The notes: generated by a model not told the origin, from the letters alone. Shown: positions 52,775 through 61,766, counted from the stretch's first letter. The stretch: DNA of 64,000 nt from Thermosphaera aggregans (GCF_014962245.1 NZ_CP063144.1:610582-674581), one strand, 5' to 3'. Translations and numbers: made by a program.

Positions 52775-53569
52775 TTGATACCAGAAGCAGGAGCCACCGA
52801 TTCATTGAGCAATGATTGTGGCGTGAGTTTTTCGCCAATGCTTCGAGACGCTTCTCAGAAGATAAGCTTAAGCAGGCTAAGAGACCTGCTTGAGCTTGAA
52901 AGACTGGAGCATCTTGGTCAAACCTTGAGGGATTTGGCACGGGAGGTTTCAAAGGCTCGGGAGGAAGATTACTTGCTATTAGATTATAGGAATGAGAAAG
53001 GTGTTAACTGCTTAATTTTGGCGAAGGCTTCAACGATCGTCAACGTTGAGTGTCTTGGGGTTGAAAAAAACGCTGATAAATACGTCGAGCTTCTTGCTCA
53101 TGCATGCATAGAAGGCAGGGGTGAGCTTCGAGTTTACAGAGTTAAACCTATCTTTATCGAGTGGTTGAAGAAGTACGAGGTCGGGATACCTGTTCTTGAC
53201 AAGGCTCATGAGAAAATGTTCACCGAATTCCAAAAGGTCTTTACCGCTATCCTAGACGGGAGAGTGGACCAGGTTCCCGGCTTGATTAAAGCAGCCTACG
53301 AGTCTATTCTGGAGCATTTCAGGGTTGAAGAGCAGTTGATGACGAAGTATAACTACCCTCGGGCTAAGAGGAGGGAGCATGAAGAAAGCCATGCAGAGTT
53401 TGAAAACATTGTTAAGAGGCTTGTTCAAACCGTGGATGAAGGCCGGTTTGTAGATCTGTACATTCAGCAGTACCAGTTCCTACTAACCTATTTAGACTAC
53501 ATGTTAAGGGAGGATAAGGAGTTCACAAGCTTTCTTCTTGAAAAATGCGGGGTTTACTGCACTGTTTAA
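52775..53569 (+). CDS. Hemerythrin-domain protein with one altered iron ligand
   Basis: A 264-residue protein. The N-terminal 125 residues form an unrecognised alpha/beta domain (YLLLDYRNEKGVNCLILAK). The C-terminal part is a four-helix hemerythrin domain: LDKAHEKMF (H145), LEHFRVEEQLM (H181, E185), HEESH (H202, H206) and LDYMLREDKE. The last motif normally reads with His where Y242 stands, so one of five His ligands is replaced by Tyr while the Asp (D247) is kept. The domain may sense O2, NO or iron. TTG 52775 is chosen as gaggag (52763-52768) lies six bases upstream. Its end overlaps the convergent gene by four bases. Confidence 0.8.
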   Translation: MIPEAGATDSLSNDCGVSFSPMLRDASQKISLSRLRDLLELERLEHLGQTLRDLAREVSKAREEDYLLLDYRNEKGVNCLILAKASTIVNVECLGVEKNADKYVELLAHACIEGRGELRVYRVKPIFIEWLKKYEVGIPVLDKAHEKMFTEFQKVFTAILDGRVDQVPGLIKAAYESILEHFRVEEQLMTKYNYPRAKRREHEESHAEFENIVKRLVQTVDEGRFVDLYIQQYQFLLTYLDYMLREDKEFTSFLLEKCGVYCTV

Positions 53570-53856
53570 CCCGTTTTAGCCTCTCCTGTCTTCTCCTCTT
53601 TAGCCTCCTGCTCAAGCTTTTTCAACTCTTCCTCAATCTCTTTCTCAATTTCCTCAATAGGTTTAGGCGGAGGCGTTGTGGCTAGAGTGTACCCTATCCA
53701 TCCCAGTATGCCGAAAACGCCGATTACAGCGATCATCAGGGTTAGCTGGACGAGTATGAAGCTGTACTCTGTAAGGAAAAGCACGTATCCGTAGACAATG
53801 ATAATTATCAACGAGGATAGTACAAGTAACCATCCTATCATTTGATCACGACTCAA
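53566..53856 (-). CDS. Small two-helix membrane protein with acidic coiled-coil tail
   Basis: A 96-residue protein with two hydrophobic helices (MIGWLLVLSSLIIIIVYGYV and LVQLTLMIAVIGVFGILGW), a Pro-rich hinge (TTPPPKP) and a Glu/Lys-rich helix (IEEIEKEIEEELKKLEQEAK). TTG 53856 is preferred because ggaggt (53865-53870) lies eight bases upstream; the in-frame TTG at 53865 overlaps that site. A TATA-like tttttatatattc sits near 53893-53905. Function not recognised. Confidence 0.55.
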   Translation of the reverse strand: MSRDQMIGWLLVLSSLIIIIVYGYVLFLTEYSFILVQLTLMIAVIGVFGILGWIGYTLATTPPPKPIEEIEKEIEEELKKLEQEAKEEKTGEAKTG

Positions 53857-53905
53857 TACCTTCAACCTCCAGGAGTTCTATCGTATTCGAATATATAAAA
53901 ATCTA

Positions 53906-54411
53906 ACTCAGGCTTTTATATCCTCTGTCCATTATTGGGGCAAAGCCTAATCATGAGTCACCTCTTAAACATCGGACCCGAACCCTGTTTCTGAATAATG
54001 CTCGTGACTAATATTTGAAGAGGCTTGATTTTGAGTGAAATCCTTGATAAAGGTGCAAGCTTCTCTAGTTTTCGCTAGAGACACCGGGGACTGGATACGA
54101 CGTAACGGCTTCGTACGAATTAAGACGATATGGAAGCCTTGCCCTGAATGCGTTTTCAAGGACTTGATACACAGTTTTTATCTTTAACAATGAATTATTA
54201 AGTAAAGATTTCGGGCAGTATTGAGCCGTAAAAAATGTTAATAGTTCTCGTACAAGCCCATGGGTCTTGAACGATATCAACGGGGAAGCAGCTCCGATTG
54301 GCTGGGTCCTGAGTATTGAATAAGACTGGGAGCATCGTCTGACCCGCTGAGTTAGCCTTGCCGAGTATCGTGTCTTATTTAAACAGTAGTGGATTTTCCA
54401 AGGATCTAGAG
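53906..54411. other. About 500 bp without a recognisable gene
   Basis: No frame here looks like a conserved protein; the longest ones have no ribosome site and unlikely composition. I see a perfect 6-bp hairpin with a 6-base loop at 54063-54080 (ctctag/ctagag) and a second short stem just after it (tacga/tcgta, near 54100), so a structured RNA is possible. The left end carries TATA-like elements for the minus-strand gene at 53856. Confidence 0.4.
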
Positions 54412-55047
54412 TTAAGCTTTGCAAGAGGCATATATTTTAGCGAAAGCCTGGAGCTGGTCCAGAAACTCTGCTAACTGCATTTTTTCAAATTTTTTCTTCA
54501 ACTCGCGAAATTCTCTCCTTAAATTGCCCGCGCAGCTTTGGTCTTTCTTGAACAAGGCTTTAGACGTTAACTCCTCTTGCAACCTCTTCTCTAGCTCGCG
54601 AATGAAGAAGATAGATTCCTCAAACTTACACATTATTGTTGAGAGATAGAGTGCGTGCACCAGCCTCACAAGAGGCTCCGGCTCGGTTAAGGAAAGGTAT
54701 AGTTCTATCTTATAAACTCTCGCCTCAAACAAGTCTCGCGAAGATAAAATACGGTTTAATTCCTTCACGGTGTCTTCGAAACCAGGTATATCCTTGCAGT
54801 ATACGTGAGTTACCTGCTCCCCGATCATGACTAGGTTGCAGTTCGAGGTAGGGCCGCGAATATCTACGTAAACCGGATAGTTTGCTGACTCCTTTACTGC
54901 GAATTCATATATCTTACGACCAGGCTGGTTGAGAGTTACTATCAATGTAACCTCAAGCTTCTGCCTGAGAATATTCAGAGGGAGTAGCTCAAAACATGTT
55001 TTAAGACTAGTAGTAGCTGTTATTTTATTAGTACCAGTCAAATTCAA
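54412..55047 (-). CDS. Hypothetical protein (ORFan)
   Basis: A 211-residue protein with an N-terminal alpha/beta part (LEVTLIVTLNQPGRKIYEF, YPVYVDIRGP) and a helical, charged C-terminal part (REFRELKKKFEKMQLAEFLDQL). Five or six Cys are scattered through it. The first residues (MNLTGTNKITATTSL) look weak, so the start may lie further in. Base composition here is more AT-rich than in neighbouring genes. I do not recognise it. Confidence 0.45.
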   Translation of the reverse strand: MNLTGTNKITATTSLKTCFELLPLNILRQKLEVTLIVTLNQPGRKIYEFAVKESANYPVYVDIRGPTSNCNLVMIGEQVTHVYCKDIPGFEDTVKELNRILSSRDLFEARVYKIELYLSLTEPEPLVRLVHALYLSTIMCKFEESIFFIRELEKRLQEELTSKALFKKDQSCAGNLRREFRELKKKFEKMQLAEFLDQLQAFAKIYASCKA

Positions 55048-55140
55048 ATCAACCTTAATCTATATTTCTTTCTGTTAAATAAAAATTTTCTACATGAATA
55101 CGCGTTCCGCGTCGTTGAAACGATCGTGAAACAATCCTTT

Positions 55141-55428
55141 TCAATCAAAATCGCATGTAGCTTTCTCCCCACTCTCAATTAACTGATATTTAGCGAAACC
55201 TTGTTTAAGATCTTCGGGTGCTTGAGAGACTAAAACTATGGAGCGTCTCGTGGGGTGTAGAGATGTGAGGGCGAAAGCCCTTACCAATCCCGCAACAGTA
55301 GCCTCTTGGAGTACTATTATCTGGTCGTTTAACTCTATCATGAATCTTGTGTGGAAGTGTCCTTGAGGAATACAAGCCACGATCTTTTTGACATCCTCGT
55401 TTCGATATATTTTGATGGGTTTTTCCAT
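55141..55428 (-). CDS. Hypothetical small protein
   Basis: A 95-residue protein: KPIKIYRNEDVKKIVACIPQGHFHTRFMIEL, then IIVLQEATVAGLVRAFALTSL and SIVLVSQAPEDLKQGF. It looks like a compact alpha/beta fold. ATG 55428 follows a ggttgatc stretch that can pair with 16S rRNA; TTG 55437 in frame is the alternative. It lies in a run of three unrecognised minus-strand genes. Confidence 0.5.
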   Translation of the reverse strand: MEKPIKIYRNEDVKKIVACIPQGHFHTRFMIELNDQIIVLQEATVAGLVRAFALTSLHPTRRSIVLVSQAPEDLKQGFAKYQLIESGEKATCDFD

Positions 55429-55518
55429 AAGGATCAACCGCTTTCCGGCAATATTTAAGTATTCGACATTTTCATTTTTATGTGTGAATCAATGCTGATC
55501 AAGTTTTCAATGAGCGAG

Positions 55519-56382
55519 TTAGAAAATGATGAATCTGCTGGTCAGCGTGATATAGCTTCTAAGAAATGAATACTTGAAGGGAATGTAGACGAATATTTCT
55601 ATGTTACTCTTCTCCAACCTATTAATTACGGCGTTAATCTGCGAAACAACATCTAGCTCCATGTTAATGTTTAAATCCGATGGCGTTATAAACAAGGTAT
55701 TTGCTTCCCATCCAGAATAAATAGTCTTCTCTCTCACAATCTCTTTAATAATATCCTCCCCGGACAATCCCTCTCCAGATTTTTCAACTGTCTCACCAAT
55801 AATTTTCAAAAGCTCAGTGAATTCGGGTCCGAACAATTTTTCAGCATTCCTCAACAACTTGCTGAGTTTTTCCAACTCCACCTGGTACTCTTCGTAGTTT
55901 TCACGTCTTAAATAATCCCTTTTTATAATCCTTATCTTCTCGGAAGTTTCCAGCAAGTCTCCTAAGAGAATTGCAGCATTAAGTCTATCCGACACAGTTG
56001 TAAAATCAACCCTTCTAGCGTATGCCAGTTTGTTAAAAATTCTCGTTACTTGAATGTTTCTAGGGCTTTTCTTCTCGTAAATAATTGTTAGCTTACCTAT
56101 TCTATGAATAGATATGAAGCTGGCAAGCATTGATAGAGTGTCGATTACCTCCCATAGCGTTGAGTCGAAGTAAACTGGAATACTGGTCAGGTAAAGGTTA
56201 TCCGGGTCGCAGTTGAATACTATATGGGATTTCAAGAATTTGAGCTCTGTTTTTAAATCTTGGTTTTCTAAAACCATTACTACCTTGCTATTAGATTTCC
56301 CCGCTCTGTACCCGTAAAAGGCGTTTTTACTCAACAGGAGTCCTACGGTTTTAGCTAGTTCAGCACAGGACATGTTACTCAT
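55519..56382 (-). CDS. Hypothetical protein coupled to the PfkB kinase gene
   Basis: A 287-residue protein of unknown family. The first half is alpha/beta (KVVMVLENQDLKTELKF, HIVFNCDPDNLYLTSIPVYF), the middle is a long charged helical stretch (DYLRRENYEEYQVELEKLSKLL), and the end is again alpha/beta (LEKSNIEIFVYIPFKYSF). Its start overlaps the end of the PfkB gene by 8 bp, so it is translated with it. It may belong to the same family as the ORFan at 54412, but the likeness is weak. Confidence 0.5.
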   Translation of the reverse strand: MSNMSCAELAKTVGLLLSKNAFYGYRAGKSNSKVVMVLENQDLKTELKFLKSHIVFNCDPDNLYLTSIPVYFDSTLWEVIDTLSMLASFISIHRIGKLTIIYEKKSPRNIQVTRIFNKLAYARRVDFTTVSDRLNAAILLGDLLETSEKIRIIKRDYLRRENYEEYQVELEKLSKLLRNAEKLFGPEFTELLKIIGETVEKSGEGLSGEDIIKEIVREKTIYSGWEANTLFITPSDLNINMELDVVSQINAVINRLEKSNIEIFVYIPFKYSFLRSYITLTSRFIIF

Positions 56383-57328
56383 TCACAATATCGCTTATGC
56401 TCCCTGATAACGGCCTAACCGTTGTCTTCATTAACTGTTTCCTGAAAACTCTCTTATCGCCACATATGAAGCTGCTTCGGCAAGAAGCTTTTAAAGCCCC
56501 GGCTGCTACAGCGTACTTCAACGCCTTCTCCACGCTCCCGGTTTCAATGTAGATCGCATTAAATAGCGCGTTGAAAGCGTCCCCGGAGCCTGTTGTATCA
56601 GCAGGTTTTTCAACAGGCTCTGCATGAGAGTACCATGCTTTACCGTGATTTATTGCCACAGCTCCTTTACTCCCTAGTTTTAACGCGATAAGCTCTACGT
56701 TCAGGTTTTCCAGCTTACTGAGAGAACCCTCGGTAAGCACCAACGCTTCATGCTTGTTGAGGAATAAGACATCTACGTGCTTCAATGTTTTCAAAACCCT
56801 GGAGCGGGCTGTGCTTACGAATCCGCCTGGATCGTATGAAACAAGGGGAACGTATTTCTCAGCCACGCTCGCTACCTCGCAGGCTAAGCTAGGGTTAACG
56901 GATGCCACGTGCAACACGTGTGCCTCTTTCAGCAAGTCCAGCGGCACGTCTCTCGGGGTCAGAGACTGGTTTGCGCCGAGATATCTGATCATCGACCTGT
57001 TGCCGTCAGGGTAAACCATGATTATAACCATGCCTGGACCGTCCTCAACTATTTTAGCAAAGGTTGTTATGACGCCTTTCTCACTGACAGCTTCAAGCGC
57101 GCTCATGGAGAGGGCGTGGTTCGATACTGATGAGATCAGGACAGCCCGGTGCCCATACCAGGAAACGGCTACAGCGTAGTTTGTAGCTGCGCCCCCTGGC
57201 CTAATCTCAAGGGAGTCGGCTATCAAGCTCTCATCGGGCTCCAAAGGCTTGCTCACGTATGTTACGATGTCAAGGTTGAGATTTCCCACGCTCACGTGAA
57301 GATAGTTCTCACTGGTTTTCAAACCCAT
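56375..57328 (-). CDS. PfkB family sugar/nucleoside kinase (candidate ribose-1-phosphate kinase)
   Basis: A 317-residue ribokinase-fold enzyme. RPGGAATNYAVAVSWYG is the N-terminal signature 1 and PADTTGSGDAFNALFNAIY signature 2 with the catalytic Asp and anion hole. LFLNKHEALVLTEG is the usual lid-side motif. The gene overlaps the uridine phosphorylase gene by 20 bp, so the substrate is probably linked to that product: ribose-1-phosphate (as for the PfkB-type R1P kinase of Thermococcus) or a nucleoside. This is inferred from context alone. Confidence 0.8.
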   Translation of the reverse strand: MGLKTSENYLHVSVGNLNLDIVTYVSKPLEPDESLIADSLEIRPGGAATNYAVAVSWYGHRAVLISSVSNHALSMSALEAVSEKGVITTFAKIVEDGPGMVIIMVYPDGNRSMIRYLGANQSLTPRDVPLDLLKEAHVLHVASVNPSLACEVASVAEKYVPLVSYDPGGFVSTARSRVLKTLKHVDVLFLNKHEALVLTEGSLSKLENLNVELIALKLGSKGAVAINHGKAWYSHAEPVEKPADTTGSGDAFNALFNAIYIETGSVEKALKYAVAAGALKASCRSSFICGDKRVFRKQLMKTTVRPLSGSISDIVNE

Positions 57329-58184
57329 TGCGCCTCTTTCCCAAAATTTCAGTAATTAATGAGGGGGTGATAATTTTCCTTCCAGATTTTTGGAGCTCGG
57401 CATCCCATTCGCTGAGGATTTTCACAGCCTCATTTGCAACTTTCACAGCTTCCTTAACTCCAGCGTTCGGTATAAAAACCTCTGTTTCACGATTAGCTAT
57501 CGCAGCGCAGACAGCCCCGGCTCTCAATCCATAAATGTTTGCCAGCGTGAATATTACTGAAGCCTCCATTTCGAAGTTTAAAACGTTAACACTCCTCAGA
57601 AACTCTATAAGCCCTTTTTGAAAAGGAGGCATGTAGCCTTTGAACCCAGGCCTCTCCTGTCCCACGTAGAAGCTGTCACTGCTCGCAGTTAACCCTACAT
57701 GATACTTAACGCCTAAGGAGTCGGCGGCCTCTATAAGAGCCAATGTAACATCTATGCTTGCGACAGCCGGGTACTCTGGGATCACGTAGTGTCTACTTGT
57801 TCCATCAAGCCTTACCGCGCCTGTTGAGATAACGAGGTCTCCTACCTCAATGTTTTTGATTAAGGCACCTGTTGTACCCACGCGGATGAAGGTGTCGGCG
57901 CCTACTCTAGCTAGTTCCTCAACGGCGATGGCGGTGGCGGGGCCCCCTATCCCTGTGCTGGTGGCAGTGATGAACACGTTTTTGTAGTAGCCGCTGTACG
58001 TTACGTATTCTCTATGCTGAGAGACTTTCCAGTTTTTCTCCCAGAAGCTGGCTATGAGCTCAACCCTTCCTGGATCACCTGGTAGTAGCACGTACCTGCT
58101 GACATCGCCTGGTTTTACTTCTAAATGGTACTGTCTTCCCTCCTCGGTTTCAGGAGTACTCGCACTCTTCAAAGTCTTAACCAT
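57309..58184 (-). CDS. udp: Uridine phosphorylase (PNP/UDP family)
   Basis: Splits uridine with phosphate into uracil and ribose-1-phosphate. The 291-residue protein shows the family marks: VLLPGDPGRVELIA at the N-terminus (phosphate site), TSTGIGGPATAIAVEEL, FIRVGTTGALIKNI and the late VLNFEMEASVIFTLA with the Glu-Met-Glu ribose-binding motif. The start is ATG 58184, because ggggagg lies 4-5 bases upstream (58187-58193); the ATG at 58202 would overlap that region. The uracil made could be reused by the uracil phosphoribosyltransferase at 35.1 kb. Confidence 0.92.
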   Translation of the reverse strand: MVKTLKSASTPETEEGRQYHLEVKPGDVSRYVLLPGDPGRVELIASFWEKNWKVSQHREYVTYSGYYKNVFITATSTGIGGPATAIAVEELARVGADTFIRVGTTGALIKNIEVGDLVISTGAVRLDGTSRHYVIPEYPAVASIDVTLALIEAADSLGVKYHVGLTASSDSFYVGQERPGFKGYMPPFQKGLIEFLRSVNVLNFEMEASVIFTLANIYGLRAGAVCAAIANRETEVFIPNAGVKEAVKVANEAVKILSEWDAELQKSGRKIITPSLITEILGKRRNGFENQ

Positions 58185-58215
58185 TAAGCCTCCCCAAATC
58201 ACATGTTATAATTTA

Positions 58216-58731
58216 CTATAGGTAGTATATTTTAGTTTCCATCGAAGCCGTGTCAACTACTCCATAGGAAACTTTACCTGTTAAATACCCGCATCCCTCG
58301 CCAGGGTTGAACAGGACCACACCATTAACATTCTCTTGGTGCGGCTGATGCGTGTGCCCATATAATACTGCGTCAACGCGTAGGCTTTTAGCAAGCGCTC
58401 TTGCTACCTCTACCGTGAAGGAGGCGTCACTCATCCCGTGGAGTAGGAAGAGCCTTCTACCATCAATCTCGTAGATTAAGGGTTCCTGGCTGAAAAACCA
58501 GCCGTAATTTCTGAAAAGCGTTGTCAAGAGGTAGACGTCGCCGTCATTGTTGCCTTTTACAGCAATCACTTTCACATCTCCAACAAGGTTTTTCATCATT
58601 TTAACTGTGAAAGGGCTTACAATATCTCCTAAGTGAATGATCGCGTTGACCCCGTGGTCTAGGAGTTCTCTAACGATTCTTTCAGTTGAAAAAATATTGT
58701 CATGAGTGTCGCTCACGACACCTAGGAGCAA
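58216..58731 (-). CDS. YfcE/MJ0936-type metallophosphodiesterase
   Basis: A 171-residue calcineurin-like phosphodiesterase with all motifs intact: VVSDTHDN (D-x-H), IIHLGDIVS (G-D), AVKGNNDGD (G-N-N-D), LFLLHG, and LYGHTHQPH (G-H-x-H). Relatives hydrolyse phosphodiesters such as bis-pNPP or 2',3'-cyclic nucleotides in vitro. TTG 58731 lies six bases after an aaggggt site; the TTG at 58737 is too close to it. It follows the Hsp20 gene within a few bases on the same strand. Confidence 0.87.
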   Translation of the reverse strand: MLLGVVSDTHDNIFSTERIVRELLDHGVNAIIHLGDIVSPFTVKMMKNLVGDVKVIAVKGNNDGDVYLLTTLFRNYGWFFSQEPLIYEIDGRRLFLLHGMSDASFTVEVARALAKSLRVDAVLYGHTHQPHQENVNGVVLFNPGEGCGYLTGKVSYGVVDTASMETKIYYL

Positions 58732-58741
58732 TAACAACCCC

Positions 58742-59305
58742 TTACTCTACGCTAATCTTAAAACCTTTCTTCTCTTTTTTCGTCTTTTTCATCTTGATTT
58801 CTAACACTCCGTTCTTGTAGACTGCTTTCGCAGAGGAGGGGTCAACCTCTGAGGGGAGTTCAACCTCTTTATAGTACTTTCTATTAGTATCGCTTGCACT
58901 TATAACCAGCGTCTTGCCATCCTCGCTTATCTTGGTCTCTATTTTATCTTTCTCAACACCGGGGATTTCAGCTACAACGGTGATCTCGTCACCGCTTTCG
59001 AACACGTCAACCAAAGGCTCTCTCTCCTCAGTTATCATGGGTCGTCCTTTAACTCTTCTAACGTTTCCAAACTCTTCCACAACCGGTCTCCCATCAGGGC
59101 CAACGGTTATTCTAAACCCGTAAACATATGGTTTAATCCCTTGTTTCTCCAGCTCCTTCTCCAGCTCTCTCAGCCTCATCGGGTTGAATAATTCCTCAAA
59201 CTCCCGCAACATGTCTTCGAACATTCTCTCAATGTCTCTTTCAATATCCCACCAGAAGTATCTTCGCCTCCTCCTGTATTCCCAGTCATCCTCCACTAAG
59301 ACCAC
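58742..59305 (-). CDS. hsp20: Small heat shock protein Hsp20 (alpha-crystallin type)
   Basis: ATP-independent chaperone that binds unfolding proteins. The 187-residue protein has an N-terminal arm rich in Arg, Trp, Phe and Glu (WEYRRRRRYFWWDIERDIERMF), an extended linker, and the alpha-crystallin domain (about 95-180): REPLVDVFESGDEITVVAEI, PGVEKDKIETKISEDGKTLVI and the A-x-x-x-N-G-V-L-E-I motif (AVYKNGVLEIKM). The usual I-x-I tail motif reads FKISVE. Confidence 0.92.
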   Translation of the reverse strand: MVLVEDDWEYRRRRRYFWWDIERDIERMFEDMLREFEELFNPMRLRELEKELEKQGIKPYVYGFRITVGPDGRPVVEEFGNVRRVKGRPMITEEREPLVDVFESGDEITVVAEIPGVEKDKIETKISEDGKTLVISASDTNRKYYKEVELPSEVDPSSAKAVYKNGVLEIKMKKTKKEKKGFKISVE

Positions 59306-59390
59306 CTTGAGTATTTCTTGTTTAGGCTAACTATAAATATTGCGTTATTAAGCCTCGCCTGCTATTAAATAGTATAAGTGGTGTTGGATT

Positions 59391-59807
59391 TTGAAAACCG
59401 TTAACAGGGTAATAAGGGTTTCAACGAAGGAGAGGTTTCAGCTCGTCAACATAACCAGGGAGGTTGAATCATTCGTGAAGGAGTCGGGGATTTGCCAGGG
59501 GATTTTAATAGTTAGTGTTCCACACGCCACGGCTAGCATAATCGTTAATGAGAACGAGCCAGGGCTTCTTTCCGATATAATCGAGAAGGTTAAGGAGATA
59601 ACTGAACCGGGAAGTAGCAAATGGCTTCACAATTCGATCGATGACAATGCTCACGCTCACATAGGTTCAGCTCTATTCGGGCATGAAAGAGTTTTCCCCA
59701 TCATCGACTGCAGGATCTTAAAAGGGATTTGGCAAGATATTTTCCTCTTAGAGATGGATGGTCCTAGAGGTGAGAGGAAAATAGTGTTAACTGTTCTGGG
59801 TGAGTAG
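59391..59807 (+). CDS. YjbQ/UPF0047 family protein
   Basis: A 138-residue protein of the YjbQ family, small trimeric proteins with reported weak thiamine-phosphate synthase-like or phosphatase activity. [25 protein letters not shown] and the acidic [20 protein letters not shown] motif, with its His cluster, define the family, and the C-terminal [22 protein letters not shown] is the standard end. The start is TTG. It lies two bases before the NaPRTase gene, on the same strand. Confidence 0.88.
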   Translation: MKTVNRVIRVSTKERFQLVNITREVESFVKESGICQGILIVSVPHATASIIVNENEPGLLSDIIEKVKEITEPGSSKWLHNSIDDNAHAHIGSALFGHERVFPIIDCRILKGIWQDIFLLEMDGPRGERKIVLTVLGE

Positions 59808-59809
59808 TT

Positions 59810-60979
59810 ATGAGGTTCTACGTAGCTTCCGAGGAGGATTTGTTGAACGGTGTGGTAACCGATATTTACTTCAAGAGGACGGTTAAAATTCTGAGAGCTA
59901 GAAATATGCGGAAAAAGGTGAGGGTGGAGTTTCATTCCATGAGCCTCCCCGAAGGTTACGAGTGGGCGGTTTTCACGGGTCTTGAAGAAGCCCTCAAGCT
60001 CCTGGAGGGGAAGCCTGTTAATGTATACTCAATGGATGAGGGAACGCTGTTTAAGCCTGGCGAGCCGTTAATGATTGTCGAGGGATACCTGGACGATTTC
60101 ATCATCTACGAGACAGCCTTGCTAGGGATTCTACGACACTATTCGAGCATCTCAACAAAAGCTGCGAGGCTGAAGAAGCTTGCAATGAATAAGACACTGC
60201 TTTTCTTCGGCTTGAGAGCAGTTCACCCGGCTCTCGCCCCCATGGTTGACAGGGCGGCGTTTATAGGTGGGATGGACGCGGTCTCGGGAGTTGCTAGCGA
60301 GAAGTATTTAGGCTTAACACCATCTGGGACGATGCCGCACGCTCTTATAGTTGTGTTCGGGGATCAAAGAGAAGCTTGGAAGGCTTTCGACGAAAACGTG
60401 GAGGAGAATGTTCCCCGTATAATGCTGGTGGATACCTTCTATGATGAAAGAACGGAGGCTTTGATGGCTGCTGAAACACTTAGGCAAAGGCTCCACGGAG
60501 TTAGGCTTGACACGCCGGGAAGTAGGAGAGGAAACATGAGGAAAATTGTTGAAGAGGTTAGGTGGACACTGGATCTGTACGGGTATAAGAATGTTAAGAT
60601 CGTTGTCAGCGGAGGCATCGACGAGGAGGAACTGGTTAAGCTGAGAGATATTGTGGACGCTTTTGGAATAGGTACGAGTGTTTCATTCCCCCCTAGCATC
60701 GATATTAGTGCTGATGTAGTTGAGGTTTACGAGAACGGGGTTTGGAAACCCGTTGCTAAAAGAGGGAAGCTCCCTGGTGCTAAGCAGGTTTACAGGAAGA
60801 GACCAGGGTTGAACGACATAGTAAGGCTTCTGGACTCTCCTGGAGAGGTTCCTCCGGGCTACCACCCACTTCTAAAACCCTATATTATCGATGGAAAGCT
60901 TGTGGGAAAGCCTCCCGCTATATCTGAAATAAGGGACTACGTGCTGGAGCAGTTGAAAGAGCTCCCGGATACTTACTAG
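59810..60979 (+). CDS. pncB: Nicotinate phosphoribosyltransferase
   Basis: Makes nicotinic acid mononucleotide from nicotinate and PRPP in NAD salvage. The 389-residue protein is of the archaeal short type: [10 protein letters not shown] at the N-terminus (tyrosine of the substrate site), [35 protein letters not shown] in the middle, [20 protein letters not shown], and [14 protein letters not shown] as the phosphate loop. It forms a probable operon with the YjbQ gene. Confidence 0.93.
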   Translation: MRFYVASEEDLLNGVVTDIYFKRTVKILRARNMRKKVRVEFHSMSLPEGYEWAVFTGLEEALKLLEGKPVNVYSMDEGTLFKPGEPLMIVEGYLDDFIIYETALLGILRHYSSISTKAARLKKLAMNKTLLFFGLRAVHPALAPMVDRAAFIGGMDAVSGVASEKYLGLTPSGTMPHALIVVFGDQREAWKAFDENVEENVPRIMLVDTFYDERTEALMAAETLRQRLHGVRLDTPGSRRGNMRKIVEEVRWTLDLYGYKNVKIVVSGGIDEEELVKLRDIVDAFGIGTSVSFPPSIDISADVVEVYENGVWKPVAKRGKLPGAKQVYRKRPGLNDIVRLLDSPGEVPPGYHPLLKPYIIDGKLVGKPPAISEIRDYVLEQLKELPDTY

Positions 60980-61020
60980 AGTTCTTTTTAAACCCAGTTC
61001 TACACGATCCCTCTCGCCTC

Positions 61021-61704
61021 TTACGAGACTTCACGCGGCATTTCCAAAATCTTTTCGAGTTCCAGCAGATTTTTAATAGTTGGATAGCTTCCAGCAGGAT
61101 CATCCCATGGAAAGCTCCATTGCTTCCTGAACTCTTTCCTAACGAGGAGGATGCGGGGATTATTCTCCAGTTTAACGTTGATCTTGAATAAGTTTACTGG
61201 TTTATCATCCACGTAAACGATCAGGGAGTTTTCATATTTCTTCTCTAAGTATTTTAATGCTTCATGCCTTGAGGGATAATCCTCGCCTACGACGATTATT
61301 TCGTCGAAGTAAGGGGCAAGGCCATCTGCTTCCAGCCTCCATTTCTTTAGTCCTGGTATGTCATCCATAAAGCCTACGTGAATTATTCGATAGTTTCTTT
61401 CCCTAAACCTCTCTAGAGCTGTCAATACGCCAGGTAGTATCGCGGAGTTTTCGATTCGCCTCTCCCAGTATTTCCACAATAGGTGGTTGAATAATTCTTC
61501 ATGTACTTCTATAATGCTCGGCCACCAGTCAATTCTTAAGAGGCCACATCCCTCCGTCAAGTATTCCATGTATAGAAGATACCTTCCGAACGATCTATCA
61601 AGCCCTGTCAACGCGGGCAGGTCTTCAAGGTAGAATTCTTCCAAACCATTGTAGCTGTCGACGAGTACTCCATCATAGTCAAGCGCTATGATGATTTGAT
61701 CCAT
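61021..61704 (-). CDS. HAD superfamily hydrolase-like protein
   Basis: A 227-residue haloacid dehalogenase-fold protein. ALDYDGVLVDSYNG is motif I with both Asp; LPGVLTALERFRERNYRIIHVGFMDD holds the motif II region, though with Gly in place of Thr/Ser; EDYPSRHEALKYLEKK has the Lys region and VYVDDKPVNLFKI is motif IV. The substrate is unknown, and the family's motif II is unusual, so activity is not certain. ATG 61704 follows aaggtg by six bases; the GTG at 61719 overlaps it. Confidence 0.75.
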   Translation of the reverse strand: MDQIIIALDYDGVLVDSYNGLEEFYLEDLPALTGLDRSFGRYLLYMEYLTEGCGLLRIDWWPSIIEVHEELFNHLLWKYWERRIENSAILPGVLTALERFRERNYRIIHVGFMDDIPGLKKWRLEADGLAPYFDEIIVVGEDYPSRHEALKYLEKKYENSLIVYVDDKPVNLFKINVKLENNPRILLVRKEFRKQWSFPWDDPAGSYPTIKNLLELEKILEMPREVS

Positions 61705-61766
61705 TATTACACCTTTCACAGAGGTACTAGTTTAAGATAACGTTAAGAATATTTATTAAAAACGGG

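Noticed and set aside
54270-54310. The string gggaagcagc recalls the helix 8 loop of SRP RNA.
   Set aside because: The full conserved loop (ggaagg..agcagc with its pairing partner) is not present.
53965-54424. Open frames of 64 and 119 codons on the minus strand in the gene-free stretch.
   Set aside because: No ribosome site, no recognisable domain, unlikely composition; the longer one overlaps the end of a neighbouring gene.
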